A program made the translations under genes and the position numbers. 64,000 bases of DNA from Nilaparvata lugens (taxonomy: Eukaryota; Arthropoda; Insecta; Hemiptera; Delphacidae), in NCBI RefSeq assembly GCF_014356525.2, contig NC_052518.1, positions 30,906,559 through 30,970,558 of the forward strand, written 5' to 3'. The notes beneath the pieces are model-generated. The model had not been told where the DNA came from and searched no databases. It saw only the letters and a program-made list of their open reading frames with translations. Below, one piece after another: positions 1 through 10,092 of this stretch (position 1 is its first letter; each line of letters opens with the position of its first letter).

Positions 1-1
1 G

Positions 2-853
2 ATTAAGAAATTGAGAAAAGTAATTAGAGAGAAGCATAAAAGCTTAGTCAATTTTGAAAAGCGATCGGAGGAATATAATAGGAAAACGCTCTCCCCGTTG
101 ATAGAGCCCATAATTGAACTGGGAAAAAACAAATTCTCACACTCTGCTGTAAAACCAAAAAAGGAAGAAGTAAAAGAGGAGAGTATGCAAATTGATGATA
201 ATGGAGAGGGGGATGAACAGAGTTATGAGAGTTCAACAGACAATTTTTTAAGCTCGACTAAATTTGAAAACAGTTTACTTGGTTCTAGCAGAAACGATGA
301 TGTGCTGTCACAATATCTAAAAACGTTTCATGCGGAAAAATTGAATAATTCAATCAGTTATGGAATTTCATATAATTCTAAAGATGATGTGTATTATATT
401 GGAAATCAGCAAGTAATATTCGATAACGGTTATATAGATATTAATAATGAAAGATTTCGATTAACACACGGTCTACTTGAGTTATTATTCAGTGCGAGAC
501 CAAACTCAAATCTTTATAATGAGAGAGATCTGGATAAGTATAAAAAAATCTTAACACTTACAGGTATACATTTAGATCGAAGAGGCTATGTTAAACGAAA
601 TCAGGGAATTAAATCGCAAATGATTCAAAAGTTATTTCCCAGTAAAAAAATTAGTAAAAAGAAGGGTTGGGGTTTATTGAAATTTGCAAAAAATAATTCT
701 CATGATAGAATTTATCAATACTTTGATAATTTTGACGAATTAGTGGAAAGATTAAATTTACTCTATTCCTCAAAAGCTAGTGGGAACAGCGGGCATGATG
801 TGGAGATCGCGTCTATAATTGAAGAGCTAAAAGAAGCAAAATTAATTGTTTAG
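2..853 (+). CDS. P1 DUF8207-like protein, 5' end cut by window edge (segment A copy)
   Basis: This reading frame is open from the first bases of the window to a stop at 853. It matches residues ~20-302 of the complete copy on the minus strand at 21474..22382. It has a basic, coiled-coil-prone N-terminal part (KLRKVIREKHKSL), an acidic linker, and a conserved domain at the C-terminal half with YGISYNSKDDVYYIG, a THGLLELLF segment and RDLDKYKKIL. I associate this domain with the arthropod family catalogued as DUF8207, from memory and unverified. The same protein type occurs in P2, always between the packaging ATPase and the fibre-like gene. Function is unknown; a virion or morphogenesis role is only inferred from position. 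The true start lies left of the window. Confidence 0.8.
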   Translation: MKKLRKVIREKHKSLVNFEKRSEEYNRKTLSPLIEPIIELGKNKFSHSAVKPKKEEVKEESMQIDDNGEGDEQSYESSTDNFLSSTKFENSLLGSSRNDDVLSQYLKTFHAEKLNNSISYGISYNSKDDVYYIGNQQVIFDNGYIDINNERFRLTHGLLELLFSARPNSNLYNERDLDKYKKILTLTGIHLDRRGYVKRNQGIKSQMIQKLFPSKKISKKKGWGLLKFAKNNSHDRIYQYFDNFDELVERLNLLYSSKASGNSGHDVEIASIIEELKEAKLIV

Positions 854-860
854 TGTCACG

Positions 861-1892
861 ATGACTCTACATCGATTCGGACGAATTGATACGGCTAGTG
901 CTAGCGGAGCTCTTGCTAATCTTATGTGTGATATTGACTCGATAACACAGAAGATAATCGAATCGATAAATCAACAAGGAATCAGCGAAGCTGTGAAATT
1001 TTATTTAGATTCGCAAATAACCAAACTCGTTTCGGAAAATACAAAGAATATTGGAGTGAGCATAATTGAAAGAGAACATATTCTAAGTACATTACAAAAT
1101 TTCAGTGCTAATATCGATAAAGCTATTGGAGAGAGAACTCAAACTCTAGAGAGTGCATTAGGAGAAGTGAAAACTTTAACAGACAGCTTTTCATCTCAGT
1201 TGCTCAGTATTAACAACGATAAAGTTGATAAAGCTTATTTAGATGAAAAATTAAAAGCTGTATCAGATAAAATTAAGAATTTGGAGGTGCTGGACAGAAA
1301 CTATCTCAATACTAAATTGAAACAACTTAGTACAGAAATTTTTACTAAAGTAAATGAAACACAGCCATCGGCAATTGATAAGCAATATTTAGAATCTACT
1401 TTGCAGAAATTGATTAGTTCTTCATTAACAAAGGAAGAGTTTGAAAAATGATTATCTGAAATGGCGAGTGCAATAAAAGCTAATATTATGGAGGGTATTG
1501 AGCAGTTTATTACAAAAGATGCTATTGCTATTCTAATTAATCAAATTGCAGAAAAGTATGCAACTAAAAATGATATAGGAGATTTTATTAAGAAAAACGA
1601 GATGGGAGTCGCTGTGAAAAGCGTTCGTGATGAAATAGCCGAGGCAATTAAAAATTCGGAAGAGGGTACTGTCATGAGACTGCAATGTTCGGCTCCATTC
1701 ATTGACAATCTAAGTTTATTCATCCACAGAGTGGCCCTGGACATTGTATCCAAATACGCCCAGGTAAGTTTTCACATGAACTGGATTGAGGCCAAACAAC
1801 ATAACCTTACAGAAAATCAGGTAGTGCAAATTATTACAGAAAAAATGGATTTAGCCAAATATAAAGACTTTATATTGGGGCCGAAAACATAA
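861..1892 (+). pseudogene. P1 coiled-coil, fibre-like protein with in-frame TGA (segment A copy)
   Basis: The ATG at 861 (MTLHRFGRIDTASAS) opens a frame that continues to 1892 but is interrupted by one in-frame TGA at 1449..1451. The part after the stop (from 1461, MASAIKANIMEG) is in the same frame and ends with EAKQHNLTENQVVQII. The intact P2 homologue at 10093..11148 ends with EARQHNLDSDQVQELF. The body is made of repeated ~30-residue helical units with a YLD or YLE signature (KAYLDEKLKAVSDKI, RNYLNTKLKQLSTEIF, KQYLESTLQKLI), the pattern of a long coiled coil. A fibre or scaffold role is inference. The same TGA is in the 20435..21466 copy, so it is not an error private to one copy. The unit may be inactivated or read through. 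Confidence 0.7.
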
Positions 1893-1904
1893 AATCTTGA
1901 GTTG

Positions 1905-2275
1905 TGTGAGAGAGAGAGTGAACGATATGTTGTTTCAGTCTAGTCCACCGTGATTGATTGTATAAACACTTGTATGAGAGAGAGAGAAGTACAGACCTAT
2001 AGTTTCAAATTTCAGTCTAGACATTTTTGACTATATCGATAAATCTCGTAAAAGGATGTGTGAGAGAGAGTGAACTTTTAACACCTATAGTTTCAAATTT
2101 CACACCCTAGACATTTTTGAGTATATCGATAAATCTTGTAAAAGGATGTGTGAGAGAGAGTGAACTTTCAACACCTATAGTTTCAAATTTCACCATAGGC
2201 ATTTTTGACTATATCAATAAATCTTGTAAAAGGATGTGTGAGAGAGAGTGAAGTAGCTTTAACGACTAAACACTT
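1905..2275 (+). repeat. ~80-90-bp tandem repeats downstream of the fibre-like gene
   Basis: Three to four degenerate units carry 'gtgtgagagagagtgaac', 'acctatagtttcaaatttca', then 'acatttttgactatatcgat' and 'aaatcttgtaaaagga'. The block fills the spacer between the fibre-like gene and the 107-aa gene. The same units recur in reverse orientation at 20060..20430. No coding potential was seen. Confidence 0.75.
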
Positions 2276-2452
2276 GTCACATAAATTGATTTAGACATTT
2301 TTTTCATGTAACGGAATGTAACGGTTTTCGGTGCAGGAGTTATCGGGCTTAGAAAAGGACCTCACAGGGAGCAGAGCACATGTGTCTAGATGAGGCACAT
2401 GCCCACGACCGAGTGCACGTGTCACTTTACTCTAAACAGGTGAACTGACAAC

Positions 2453-2776
2453 ATGATGTCTAACTATTTTGACTGCACAAGTTTCAACGAGTTGTCTGTA
2501 GAAGCAAATCCACTAGTTGATTGGGGTTTTGAATTTTATGCCTATGATTGGTTTGTGGTAACAAAGGTAACATTTGCCGATAATGGTGAAATTCACCTTA
2601 AAATTATCGATATTGATAGTGAAGCCGACTTTAAACATACTATCAAGTTGCCGAAAGAATATTCACTGGTTTTGAATGAGAATAACATCAGAAGTTTTAA
2701 TTCTTGTTCATGGGAATTAAATGTGAGCGGAAATCGTATCTTCTTAAGGCAGTTTCATGGTAACTATAGACGTTGA
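2453..2776 (+). CDS. P1 107-aa hypothetical protein (segment A copy)
   Basis: This 107-codon ORF (MMSNYFDCTSFNELS...) is identical in predicted protein to the minus-strand ORF 19551..19874. Its start is a double ATG at 2453 and 2456. It contains alternating hydrophobic and charged residues (GEIHLKIIDIDS, SWELNVSGNRIFL) suggesting a small beta-rich fold, and has no membrane segment or signal peptide. It is the gene nearest the left terminal inverted repeat, transcribed towards it. I do not recognise a family and no counterpart is visible in the available part of P2. Confidence 0.6.
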   Translation: MMSNYFDCTSFNELSVEANPLVDWGFEFYAYDWFVVTKVTFADNGEIHLKIIDIDSEADFKHTIKLPKEYSLVLNENNIRSFNSCSWELNVSGNRIFLRQFHGNYRR

Positions 2777-3039
2777 GTTCCGTCCCGAGTGAAATAGGTC
2801 TGAGAATGTGTAAGTATTTTTGGATATGCTAGCACATTCCAATTATACTTACATATTGTCGGAGAAATCACTTTAAAAAAAACGACTGCCATGTTTGTAC
2901 AGCAAAAGAGCTCAATTTTTTACACATTCATAATCAGTTTGATTGAACTCTTGACTGTCAGTTGGAAAGCAAGCATAATATCACCCATTATAGAACTTAT
3001 ACTAGATTCGCTAGTATAACATTCTTCCTTACTCGCCTT

Positions 3040-3240
3040 TCGTGATGCTGGTCAGAGAGAAACGTTTCACTTTAATCTGACAGTATAGGAACGGTCGATC
3101 AAAATGGAACTTGATCCTTAACTCCTTTACTCGCCTTTTGTAATGCTGGGGCAGAGAGAAACGTTTCACTTTAATCTGACAGTATAGGAACGGTCGATCA
3201 AAATGGAACTTGATCCTTATCTCCTTTACTCGCCTTTCGT
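3040..3240 (+). repeat. ~84-bp tandem repeat inside the P1 terminus (segment A copy)
   Basis: Two near-identical units contain 'gagagaaacgtttcacttta', 'atctgacagtataggaacgg' and 'tcgatcaaaatggaacttga'. ORFs across this block are by-products of the repeat. Its mirror copy is at 19085..19275. Confidence 0.75.
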
Positions 3241-3390
3241 AATAAAGAAGGAATTTAGAAGGGTGCGGGAAAGAGATGCCACGAGTAAAAGAAGGAGAAA
3301 GCAGATCCGTCTGCTGGTTGTGAGAAGCGAGGGGAGCGTATCCTCCTCTCTCTCTTGAGCCCGTCATCGTAGTATAGCATTAGAGCGAAA

Positions 3391-3999
3391 TGGATTCACT
3401 TCAATCTGTCAGTATAGCATTAGATGTAGAAATATGAATTCACTTTAATCTGACAGTAGAGAATTTTTCCCTCTCAAAGAGATTTTTTTCCCTCATCTAG
3501 CATTCACCTCAATCTGTCAGTATAGCATTAGATGTAGAAATATGGATTCACTTCAATCTGTCACTATAGAGAGGGAATTTTTCCTCCTAAAAGGGAAATT
3601 TTTTTCCCTCACCTGGGGAAGGGGAAGGGGAGAGAGAGAGAGAGAGAGAGAGAGATATATCTCTCTCTTTTCATCCCCCTCACCACCACTGGGTAGGGGA
3701 AGGGGAAATCTATTTTTAGAAAGAGAGAGAGAGAAAGATATATCTCTCTCTCTTTTCATCCCCCTCACCTCCACTGGGCAGGGGGAAGGGGAAATCTATT
3801 TTTAGAACAAGAGAGAAAGATATATCTCTCTCTCTTTTCATCCCCCTCACCACCACTGGGCAGGGGGAAGGGGAAATCTATTTTTAGAACACCCCCACCC
3901 TACAGGCGGGGGGAAGGGGAGGAGGGATGGACGAGGGGTGAGAGGGGGGAGGGGATTTCGAGCAAAAAAGCCCGTCTATCCCCACAATCTTACTCTACT
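3391..3999 (+). repeat. P1 left terminal inverted repeat (segment A copy)
   Basis: This is the reverse complement of 18332..18937 and also matches the right TIR of P1 (37365..37885). It ends in ...CTTACTCTACT at 3999, followed by ACAATA (4000..4005), which is the complement of the TATTGT target duplication beside the B copy. It contains ~40-bp subunits built on 'aatctgtcagtatagcatta' and GA-rich ~80-bp units around 'aggggaaatctatttttaga'. Confidence 0.85.
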
Positions 4000-4759
4000 A
4001 CAATATATCAATAAAATAAATTTGGGGAGATAATACTAAAGTTATAACTATTGTAATATATCTAGCAGGTAACCCGTGCTTCACAAGGGACTTTCTTCAA
4101 ACTTGACGTAATAAAATCTAAAAGAATTCAAAATAGGCCTATAAGAATCCTCGGTTGATTAAGAATTATATGCTGAATTTCAAGTAAATCAGTATGACCA
4201 CCTTTCAATTAAAAAAAGAAGTTGGATTGAGAATGGCAGAAAAAATTTGAGTGTGACGGAAAACCTGTTTTATCATTCGAAAAGGATCCCAATCATACCA
4301 ATCTTCTAATTTCTTTTAAGAGAAATCTTCTGCTGCTTTCATACAAACTGGAAGCACGACAAATAATTGAAAACTTGACAAACTGAAAACGTGATGTAAT
4401 CAAATCTTGAAGAATTTAAAATTGGTCTATAACCACCCTCGGTTAAGCAAGAATCTATATGCAAAATTTCAAGTTAATCAGTCCAGTAGTTCTGACGTGA
4501 TAATGTGTCAAACATAATTTTCCTATACTTTACACCTGTATACGTGTATAATCCAGTTCTTCCTTCATTATAGTACAGAAGATAATAGATGGATGGATGA
4601 TCATTGATATTTTATGAAAGATAGAATGAGTTGAGTAGTTTCCCTTTCAGAGGGAGTTTTGACAACCCAAAAAACTCATTTTTCATTTGAAGATAGATAT
4701 AACGAAAAGGTGCATATGACCTAATTTTTTTGCTAAAGCTGCCAACATACCCTCATTCC
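4000..4759. other. Host flank of P1 with interspersed repeat (segment A copy)
   Basis: This is host DNA outside P1, homologous to 17563..18331 in reverse. From about 4065 ('agcaggtaacccgtgcttca') to about 4520 it holds an interspersed repeat with two diverged internal units that share 'cctcggtt' and 'aaatttcaagttaatcagt'. The homology continues up to the first N at 4760. No gene was seen. Confidence 0.7.
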
Positions 4760-4859
4760 NNNNNNNNNNNNNNNNNNNNNNNNNNNNNNNNNNNNNNNNN
4801 NNNNNNNNNNNNNNNNNNNNNNNNNNNNNNNNNNNNNNNNNNNNNNNNNNNNNNNNNNN
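4760..4859. other. Assembly gap of 100 N
   Basis: There are exactly 100 N, the usual placeholder for a scaffold join of unknown size. Sequence to the left belongs to the P1 flank and sequence to the right starts abruptly inside the P2 polymerase gene. Confidence 0.99.
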
Positions 4860-6153
4860 AGACATTGGCTATATAATCGAAGCAGACCTGTTGTATCCTG
4901 TTGATTTACATGATTTACATAATGACTTTCCACTTGCACCGTTAAAAGATCAGCCGCCACACAGCCTGTTCTCATCATATCAAACAGAAGACAATGTTGT
5001 GCACAGAGAAGCGGCGCCGTCATGTGCCTCACAAGTGACGGACGCGCGCGCTAGCGCATCAACAAGATTGCTAGCAACCCTTCATAATCGTAATCGTTAT
5101 GTTCTTCACTATAGAAATTTGAAACTTTATTTAAGCTTAGGCATGAAATTGACTGCTGTACATAGAGTAATCGCTTTTCAACAGTCATACTGGCTTAAAC
5201 CGTTTATTGATTTGAATGCACAACTTAGGAAGGAGGCTAAAAATTCATTTGAACGTCAGCTCTTTAAATTTTTGAGTAATTCACTGTACGGCAAGATGCT
5301 TGAAAGTTCTAGGAAACGAATAGATTTTAAGCTAATTACTAGTCAGAAATCATTGGAAAGATTGATTGCAAAACCAAGTTGTAAACGATAGATTGTGTTT
5401 GACAAAGACATTGTTGGTGTACAAATGTGTAAAACAGAAATAAAATTAGATCGTCCAATTTATGCTGGTTTTTCTATTCTTGATTTGAGTAAATTTACAA
5501 TGTTCAATTTCCACTACAACATTTTCTTGAAAATGTTTGATCCAAGCTGTATGAAATTATGCATGAGCGATAATACAGACTCGTTGCTATATCATATCAA
5601 ATCAGACGATATCTATGCAGTTATCAAACAAAATCTCCAACATTTTGATACAAGTGCTTACCCCACCACTCATTGTTGTTATAGCCAATTAAATCGCGGT
5701 GTACCTTGTACATTTAAAGATGAACTTTCAAATTTTCAAATAACTGCTTTTTCGGGTTTACGGGCAAAACTTTACAGTTTTGAATATATTTTAAGCAGCA
5801 TAAATAGTAGTAGTGGTAGTAGTAGTAGTAGTAGTAAGGATTTAGCAAGTAGTTCTACTAAAATAATGAGTAAACATACAGCTAAGGGTGTAGCAAGAAC
5901 GGTTATAGATAATAAACTGAGGTTTGATATGTATATGAAATGTCTGACAGATAGATCAATACAATGCGAATGCTTTTCACAATTACGTAGTTATTCCCAT
6001 GATATTTATCAGAAAAGATGTGCAAAAATTGCATTATCACCATTTGATACAAAGAGATTTATTGAATCAAATGGAATAGAAACAAAAGTGTGGGGTCATT
6101 CTTCAATGGAAGAGAGAAGAAGAGAAGAGGATGAAGATGGAGGCAGCGGGTAG
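4860..6153 (+). pseudogene. polB: P2 protein-primed DNA polymerase B, C-terminal part, broken (segment B copy)
   Basis: The frame is cut at its 5' side by the gap and corresponds to the last ~430 residues of the intact polymerase at 51572..55210. It retains motif B (KFLSNSLYGKML). It carries two differences that should abolish function. A TAG at 5389..5391 replaces a tryptophan codon (TGG in the other copy). An extra codon sits inside catalytic motif C, reading SDNTDSL instead of SDTDSL. A serine-rich tract (AGT repeats near 5810) and an acidic tail also differ slightly in length. This copy is therefore a non-functional or low-quality version of the same gene. Confidence 0.85.
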
Positions 6154-6246
6154 AGTTAAAGCAGTGAGAGAGAGAGTATGGGATCAGCAGCAGCAGCTGC
6201 TGTTGTGTGTAGAGAGAGTGGTTATCACAAGTGGTCAGTGTTGTGT

Positions 6247-6292
6247 GAAGAAGAAGAAGAAGAAGAAGAAGAAGAAGAAGAAGAAGAAGAAG
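6247..6292 (+). repeat. (GAA)n microsatellite
   Basis: A ~46-bp GAA tract lies between the polymerase and the integrase. The opposite copy near 51463 has only a few units, so this is a length polymorphism between the two P2 copies. The 86-aa ORF through it (6178..6438) reads poly-Glu and is not convincing as a gene, although a GTGAGT donor-like site follows it at 6307. Confidence 0.85.
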
Positions 6293-6373
6293 GATTGCTG
6301 TTGGCAGGTGAGTTGAACTCTAGCAAAACGCACGCACGCACACATGCAGTAGTAGAAGAAATGAAACCAATTT

Positions 6374-7372
6374 ATGATGACGGATTTGCAACAGAAAATT
6401 GCTCAAGAATTACATCGACCAGCAAGAAGGAAATTTAACAGACGTAATTATATACTAAAAGGAATAAAAGACCTCATTCAAATTGATCTAATAGAGATGC
6501 CAGAATTTGCTAAAGCAAACAATGGTTATCGTTATGTGTTAATTGCTATTAATTGTTTTTCACGTTATGCTTATGCTGAACCATTGAAAACTAAAACAGG
6601 AAAAGAAGTTGTACAAAAATTAGCGCGGATATTACAGTTAAATAAAGGTATAAAAAATGTGCAAAGTGATTTAGGTCGTGAATTTTACAATAAAGATGTT
6701 AAACAACTATTCGATAGATTACACATTAATCATTACAGTATATTTTCTGAAATTAAGGCAGCTTTTGTAGAAAGATTGAATAGAACATTGAAAACAAATT
6801 TGTATAAACAACTAACTGCTAGTGGCACACAAAAATGGTTGAACATTTTGCCAGACATTGTAAATCAATATAATAACACTATTCATTCCTCAATTGGCAT
6901 GACACCGGCCAGTGTTACACGACATCATAAAAAACAGTTGATCATGTTACAATTGAAGAAGAAGAAGAATAAAGAGCAATCACGTTTAGTTTATCGTGCA
7001 AAGTTTGCATTAGGTGACGTAGTGCGAATAAGTAAGTTTCGTCAGGTTTTTGATAAAAGTTTTAGATTAAATTGGTCGCCAGAACTGTTTATAATTCATG
7101 CTGTTTATCCTACACAACCTCCAACCTATGTAATACGCGATCTTAACAATGAAATCATACAAGGTCGATTCTATAGTGAACAATTGATGAAAACGAAATT
7201 ATCACCATCTGAACAAAATACATATTTGGTTGAACGAATAATACGAAAATCTAAGAATAAATGTCTTGTTAAATGGTTAGGTTTTGATAAGCCAAGCTGG
7301 GTAGATAAGTCAGATATTATTACTCCAACTGTACAGAAACTACGTGCAAACACTAGCAGTTATCATCAATAA
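6374..7372 (+). CDS. int: P2 retroviral-type integrase with chromodomain (segment B copy)
   Basis: This 332-aa protein starts at a double ATG (MMTDLQQKIAQ). It is an RNase H-fold integrase of the Polinton type that would insert the linear element DNA with a 6-bp target duplication. The DDE triad is visible: D in QIDLIEM (~39), D in VQSDLGREF (~97), E in AAFVERLNRTLK (~135). An SH3-like or beta region with FALGDVVRISKFR and FRLNWSPELFII follows. The C-terminus is chromodomain-like (YLVERIIRKSKNKCLVKWLGF, PSW). No HHCC zinc finger is visible at the short N-terminus. It lies 220 bp after the polymerase and 27 bp before the 144-aa gene. The segment C copy differs by a few substitutions (HHKKQ/RHEKQ, KEQ/KKQ). 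Confidence 0.93.
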   Translation: MMTDLQQKIAQELHRPARRKFNRRNYILKGIKDLIQIDLIEMPEFAKANNGYRYVLIAINCFSRYAYAEPLKTKTGKEVVQKLARILQLNKGIKNVQSDLGREFYNKDVKQLFDRLHINHYSIFSEIKAAFVERLNRTLKTNLYKQLTASGTQKWLNILPDIVNQYNNTIHSSIGMTPASVTRHHKKQLIMLQLKKKKNKEQSRLVYRAKFALGDVVRISKFRQVFDKSFRLNWSPELFIIHAVYPTQPPTYVIRDLNNEIIQGRFYSEQLMKTKLSPSEQNTYLVERIIRKSKNKCLVKWLGFDKPSWVDKSDIITPTVQKLRANTSSYHQ

Positions 7373-7399
7373 TATTGTTTCAGATATGATAGAAACATA

Positions 7400-7834
7400 A
7401 TGACAGAAGCGGCGGCGGGCGCACTGTTGTGTTTTTTGCTGAATGGTAACGATTCGTGTCGTGTTATTACTAGAATTATAGATCTATTGTGTACACTAAA
7501 AGCAATGTGTGTAACACGTGCTGATATCGAAAAATGTTTTTTAGTAAACTTATTTGAAAAAAACACACAAGCAAGTGAATGTGTTGATGATGATGATGAT
7601 AAGTTTCATTTAAGTATATGCTCCCATAACAATGTATTTTTGAAAGAAGCAAATCAAAATGGATTCGATGTGGTTGATACTTGTATTTGTGCTCAATTTT
7701 CTATGTCACTGAACATACTTTACTCACAGATTAAATCAACAAAGTTCAATTCAGTTGTTGATGATGATGATGATAAAGAAAACATATTCATTTATATTTT
7801 AGACAATTGTATGTCAAAGGCAAATCTCGATTAG
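7400..7834 (+). CDS. P2 144-aa Cys-containing hypothetical protein (segment B copy)
   Basis: The ATG at 7400 begins MTEAAAGALLCFLLNGN. The protein has aspartate runs encoded by GAT repeats, a segment FHLSICSHNNVFLKEANQNG and another, VVDTCICAQFSMSLNILYS. Its general plan (N-terminal helices, H-x-S-[IV]-C, then C-x-C followed by a helix) resembles the two adjacent P1 proteins at 24900..25334 and 25344..25745, which occupy the same position beside the integrase. This suggests one fast-evolving family, but the similarity is weak and judged by eye. Function is unknown. The Asp-run length differs from the segment C copy (142 aa). Confidence 0.75.
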   Translation: MTEAAAGALLCFLLNGNDSCRVITRIIDLLCTLKAMCVTRADIEKCFLVNLFEKNTQASECVDDDDDKFHLSICSHNNVFLKEANQNGFDVVDTCICAQFSMSLNILYSQIKSTKFNSVVDDDDDKENIFIYILDNCMSKANLD

Positions 7835-7839
7835 TGTGT

Positions 7840-7985
7840 GAAATTTGTTGTAATAATTATTAGCTGAAATACTGTCAATATTTTTTGTATTCTTTTGCAA
7901 GTAGAAGATTAAATTTGTTGTAATGATAATTATTAGCTGAAACACTGTCAATAGTTTTTTGTATTCTTTTGCAAGTAGAAGATGA
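7840..7985 (+). repeat. ~66-bp tandem repeat, two units (segment B copy)
   Basis: Two units contain 'aaatttgttgtaat', 'aattattagctgaaa', 'cactgtcaata' and 'cttttgcaagtagaagatta'. The homologous block at 49735..49920 has three units, so copy number differs between the P2 copies. AATAAA-containing sequence follows (near 8020). Confidence 0.8.
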
Positions 7986-8192
7986 AATTAGATAGTGCGC
8001 AACAGATATTATCTTGTGTTAATAAAAGCTGTATGTGTGTACATCTGATCATTGTGTCTATGTTTTCTTCATCCACAAACCATTTGTAGTACGTAGCAGC
8101 AGTAACCTATCCAGTATAGTTGTTGTGCAGATGCGCATGTGTAAGCAGCAAGCGCGCAGCAGCAGCAAGAGTTGATAAAAATAGTAGTTATT

Positions 8193-8942
8193 ATGTCAGC
8201 AGCGGCGGTTCCGCCAGAAGAAGCGGCAATTGCAATAGTTAGCTTTGATAATCTTATTGTAGATTCAAAACAAGCAGACAAAGCTTGTCTAGATAGAAAA
8301 AAGCATGGTGAATTTTTACCAAGTTCAGCTAGAATTCTAATTAGTGGTGCATCAAATTGTGGAAAGACAAATGTACTGCTGAATTTGATATTTGATAAGA
8401 ATGGATTAAAATTCAAAAACTTATACTTGTTCAGTAAGTCATTGTATCAGGAAAAGTATAAGTTATTGGATATTGTTTTTTCAAAACTCAAGTGTGTGAA
8501 ATATTATAAATCTGACAACATTGAAAGTATACCACAGCCGAATGATGTTGACAATCATTCACTGTTGATATTCGATGATTTGAATGTTACACGTGTGCCG
8601 CAAATACGTAACTTTTTCACAATGGGCAGACACAAAAACATAGATTGTGTGTATTTGATTCAAAGCTATGGTGCAATTTCAAAACATCATATTAGGGACA
8701 ATGCAAATATGCTTATCATATTTAAAATGGATATGCATAATTTAAAATTAGTGTTTAGTGATTTTGTTGGATCTGATATGACATTCGTTGCATTTAGAAA
8801 ACTATGTTCAGATGTATGGCAAAGCGGAAATCATAGTTTTATTTCAATTTTTACTGAGTGTAAAACTGATGCTGGTAAATATCGTAATTGTCTTGGTAAG
8901 TATATTGATCCAAGCTTGTATAGCAGCAGTAGTACCAACTAA
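8193..8942 (+). CDS. P2 FtsK/HerA-type genome-packaging ATPase (segment B copy)
   Basis: The ATG at 8193 (MSAAAVPPEE) gives 249 aa; the frame extends upstream only with non-ATG codons. Walker A is GASNCGKT at ~60, Walker B is LLIFDDLN at ~130, and a sensor-like region YLIQSYGAISKHHIRDNANM is present. This is the A32-like packaging ATPase of Polintons and related viruses, which would drive genome encapsidation at the portal vertex. It ends with a Ser-rich tail (YSSSSTN). Its P1 homologue is at 22404..23036. It sits 40 bp ahead of the DUF8207-like gene, the same order as in P1. Confidence 0.93.
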   Translation: MSAAAVPPEEAAIAIVSFDNLIVDSKQADKACLDRKKHGEFLPSSARILISGASNCGKTNVLLNLIFDKNGLKFKNLYLFSKSLYQEKYKLLDIVFSKLKCVKYYKSDNIESIPQPNDVDNHSLLIFDDLNVTRVPQIRNFFTMGRHKNIDCVYLIQSYGAISKHHIRDNANMLIIFKMDMHNLKLVFSDFVGSDMTFVAFRKLCSDVWQSGNHSFISIFTECKTDAGKYRNCLGKYIDPSLYSSSSTN

Positions 8943-8982
8943 CATGTGTCAATTCTCATCATTTGTTGTTGAGACAGTGTAG

Positions 8983-10069
8983 ATGAAAGAGCTATACTCT
9001 AATAGCAATATGCATAAATTTAAATCAAAGAGAAAAAAATACAAACAAAATAGACGACGACAACGAGAACATGCACGGCGACAACGACATCGTCAGTCTA
9101 GTAAAGTGATTGACAGGATAAAAGGTTTGCGTGAATCAATTATTCATAAGCATAAATCGTTAACTAGTATGATTAGGGAAAATGATACAATTAGACAAAA
9201 ATCATTAGAACCAATTGTTAATCCACTGAAAGAATTGAAAGATACACTTGTACAACAACATCAGCAGCAGATGGCTGACACTAGAAGCAGACTTAAAGAA
9301 GAATCAGAGGAGGAGGAGGAGGAGGAGGAGGGGAGGAGGAGGAGGAGGAGGAGGAGGAGGAGGAGGAGGAGGAGAGGAAGAAGGTAAAATGGATGATGAG
9401 GGGGAAGAATTGAATAGATCTAATGTGGGTGATATCTTGAATAAGACAACAATACAAAATGATTTCGTTGATGAGTATATACGCGAATTTCATAAGGAAA
9501 AACTAAATAATTGTATATCTTATGGTATATGTTATGACAGTATCGATAATGAATACTTTATGGGTACAAAGGAAATTATTATTGACAATGCTAATTTAAT
9601 TATCGACAATAATAATAGATATCGTTTAACAAATGGTTTGTGTGAACTTCTCTTCAAAAAACAGCCTGACATGAAAATGTACACCGAACGTGATTTGATA
9701 AAATATCGAAATATACTACAGCTAACATCTGCTCATTTAGATTGTCGTGGATATGTTAAAAGAAATAAAGGCTACAAATCACAAATTATTCAATCTTTAT
9801 TCCCATCAGCAAGTAGGAAAACAAAGAAAAGATTGAGGAAGAACATTGCTGGTCATGCTGCTGTTAGTGGTATGGGTTTTATAAGAAATGAATCTACTAG
9901 TCGACAATATGTCTATTGGGATGATCCAAATGAACTGATTGACAGATTAAATATTCTAATTTCATCACAACAGGCAGGAAGTAGATCACATACTGTTGAA
10001 ATGGCTTCAATTATTGAAGAACTCAAAGAAAGTGGTATTATATTAGGTGGTGGTGGTGGTAGCAGTTAG
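8983..10069 (+). pseudogene. P2 DUF8207-like protein, frameshifted in GGA tract (segment B copy)
   Basis: The ATG at 8983 (MKELYSNSNMHKFKSKRKKYKQ) opens a basic coiled-coil region, then runs into an acidic tract encoded by (GGA)n at 9309..9374 and terminates at 9387 in poly-Arg. The rest of the protein (LNRSNVGDILNKTTIQNDF onward, to 10069) is in a different frame. In the segment C copy the same tract keeps one frame through acidic and Gly-rich residues. The conserved domain is intact (YGICYDSIDNEYFMGT, TNGLCELLF, RDLIKYRNIL, RRGYVKRNKG-like). The microsatellite length could be an assembly error rather than a real mutation. Confidence 0.75.
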
Positions 10070-10092
10070 TATGTGTTTAACACTTGACAGAG

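Noticed and set aside
6131..6438. Small ORFs between polymerase and integrase in segment B
   Set aside because: They are mostly poly-Lys or poly-Glu from the (GAA)n tract, and frames differ between copies. A 5' exon for the integrase is conceivable (GTGAGT at 6307) but unsupported.
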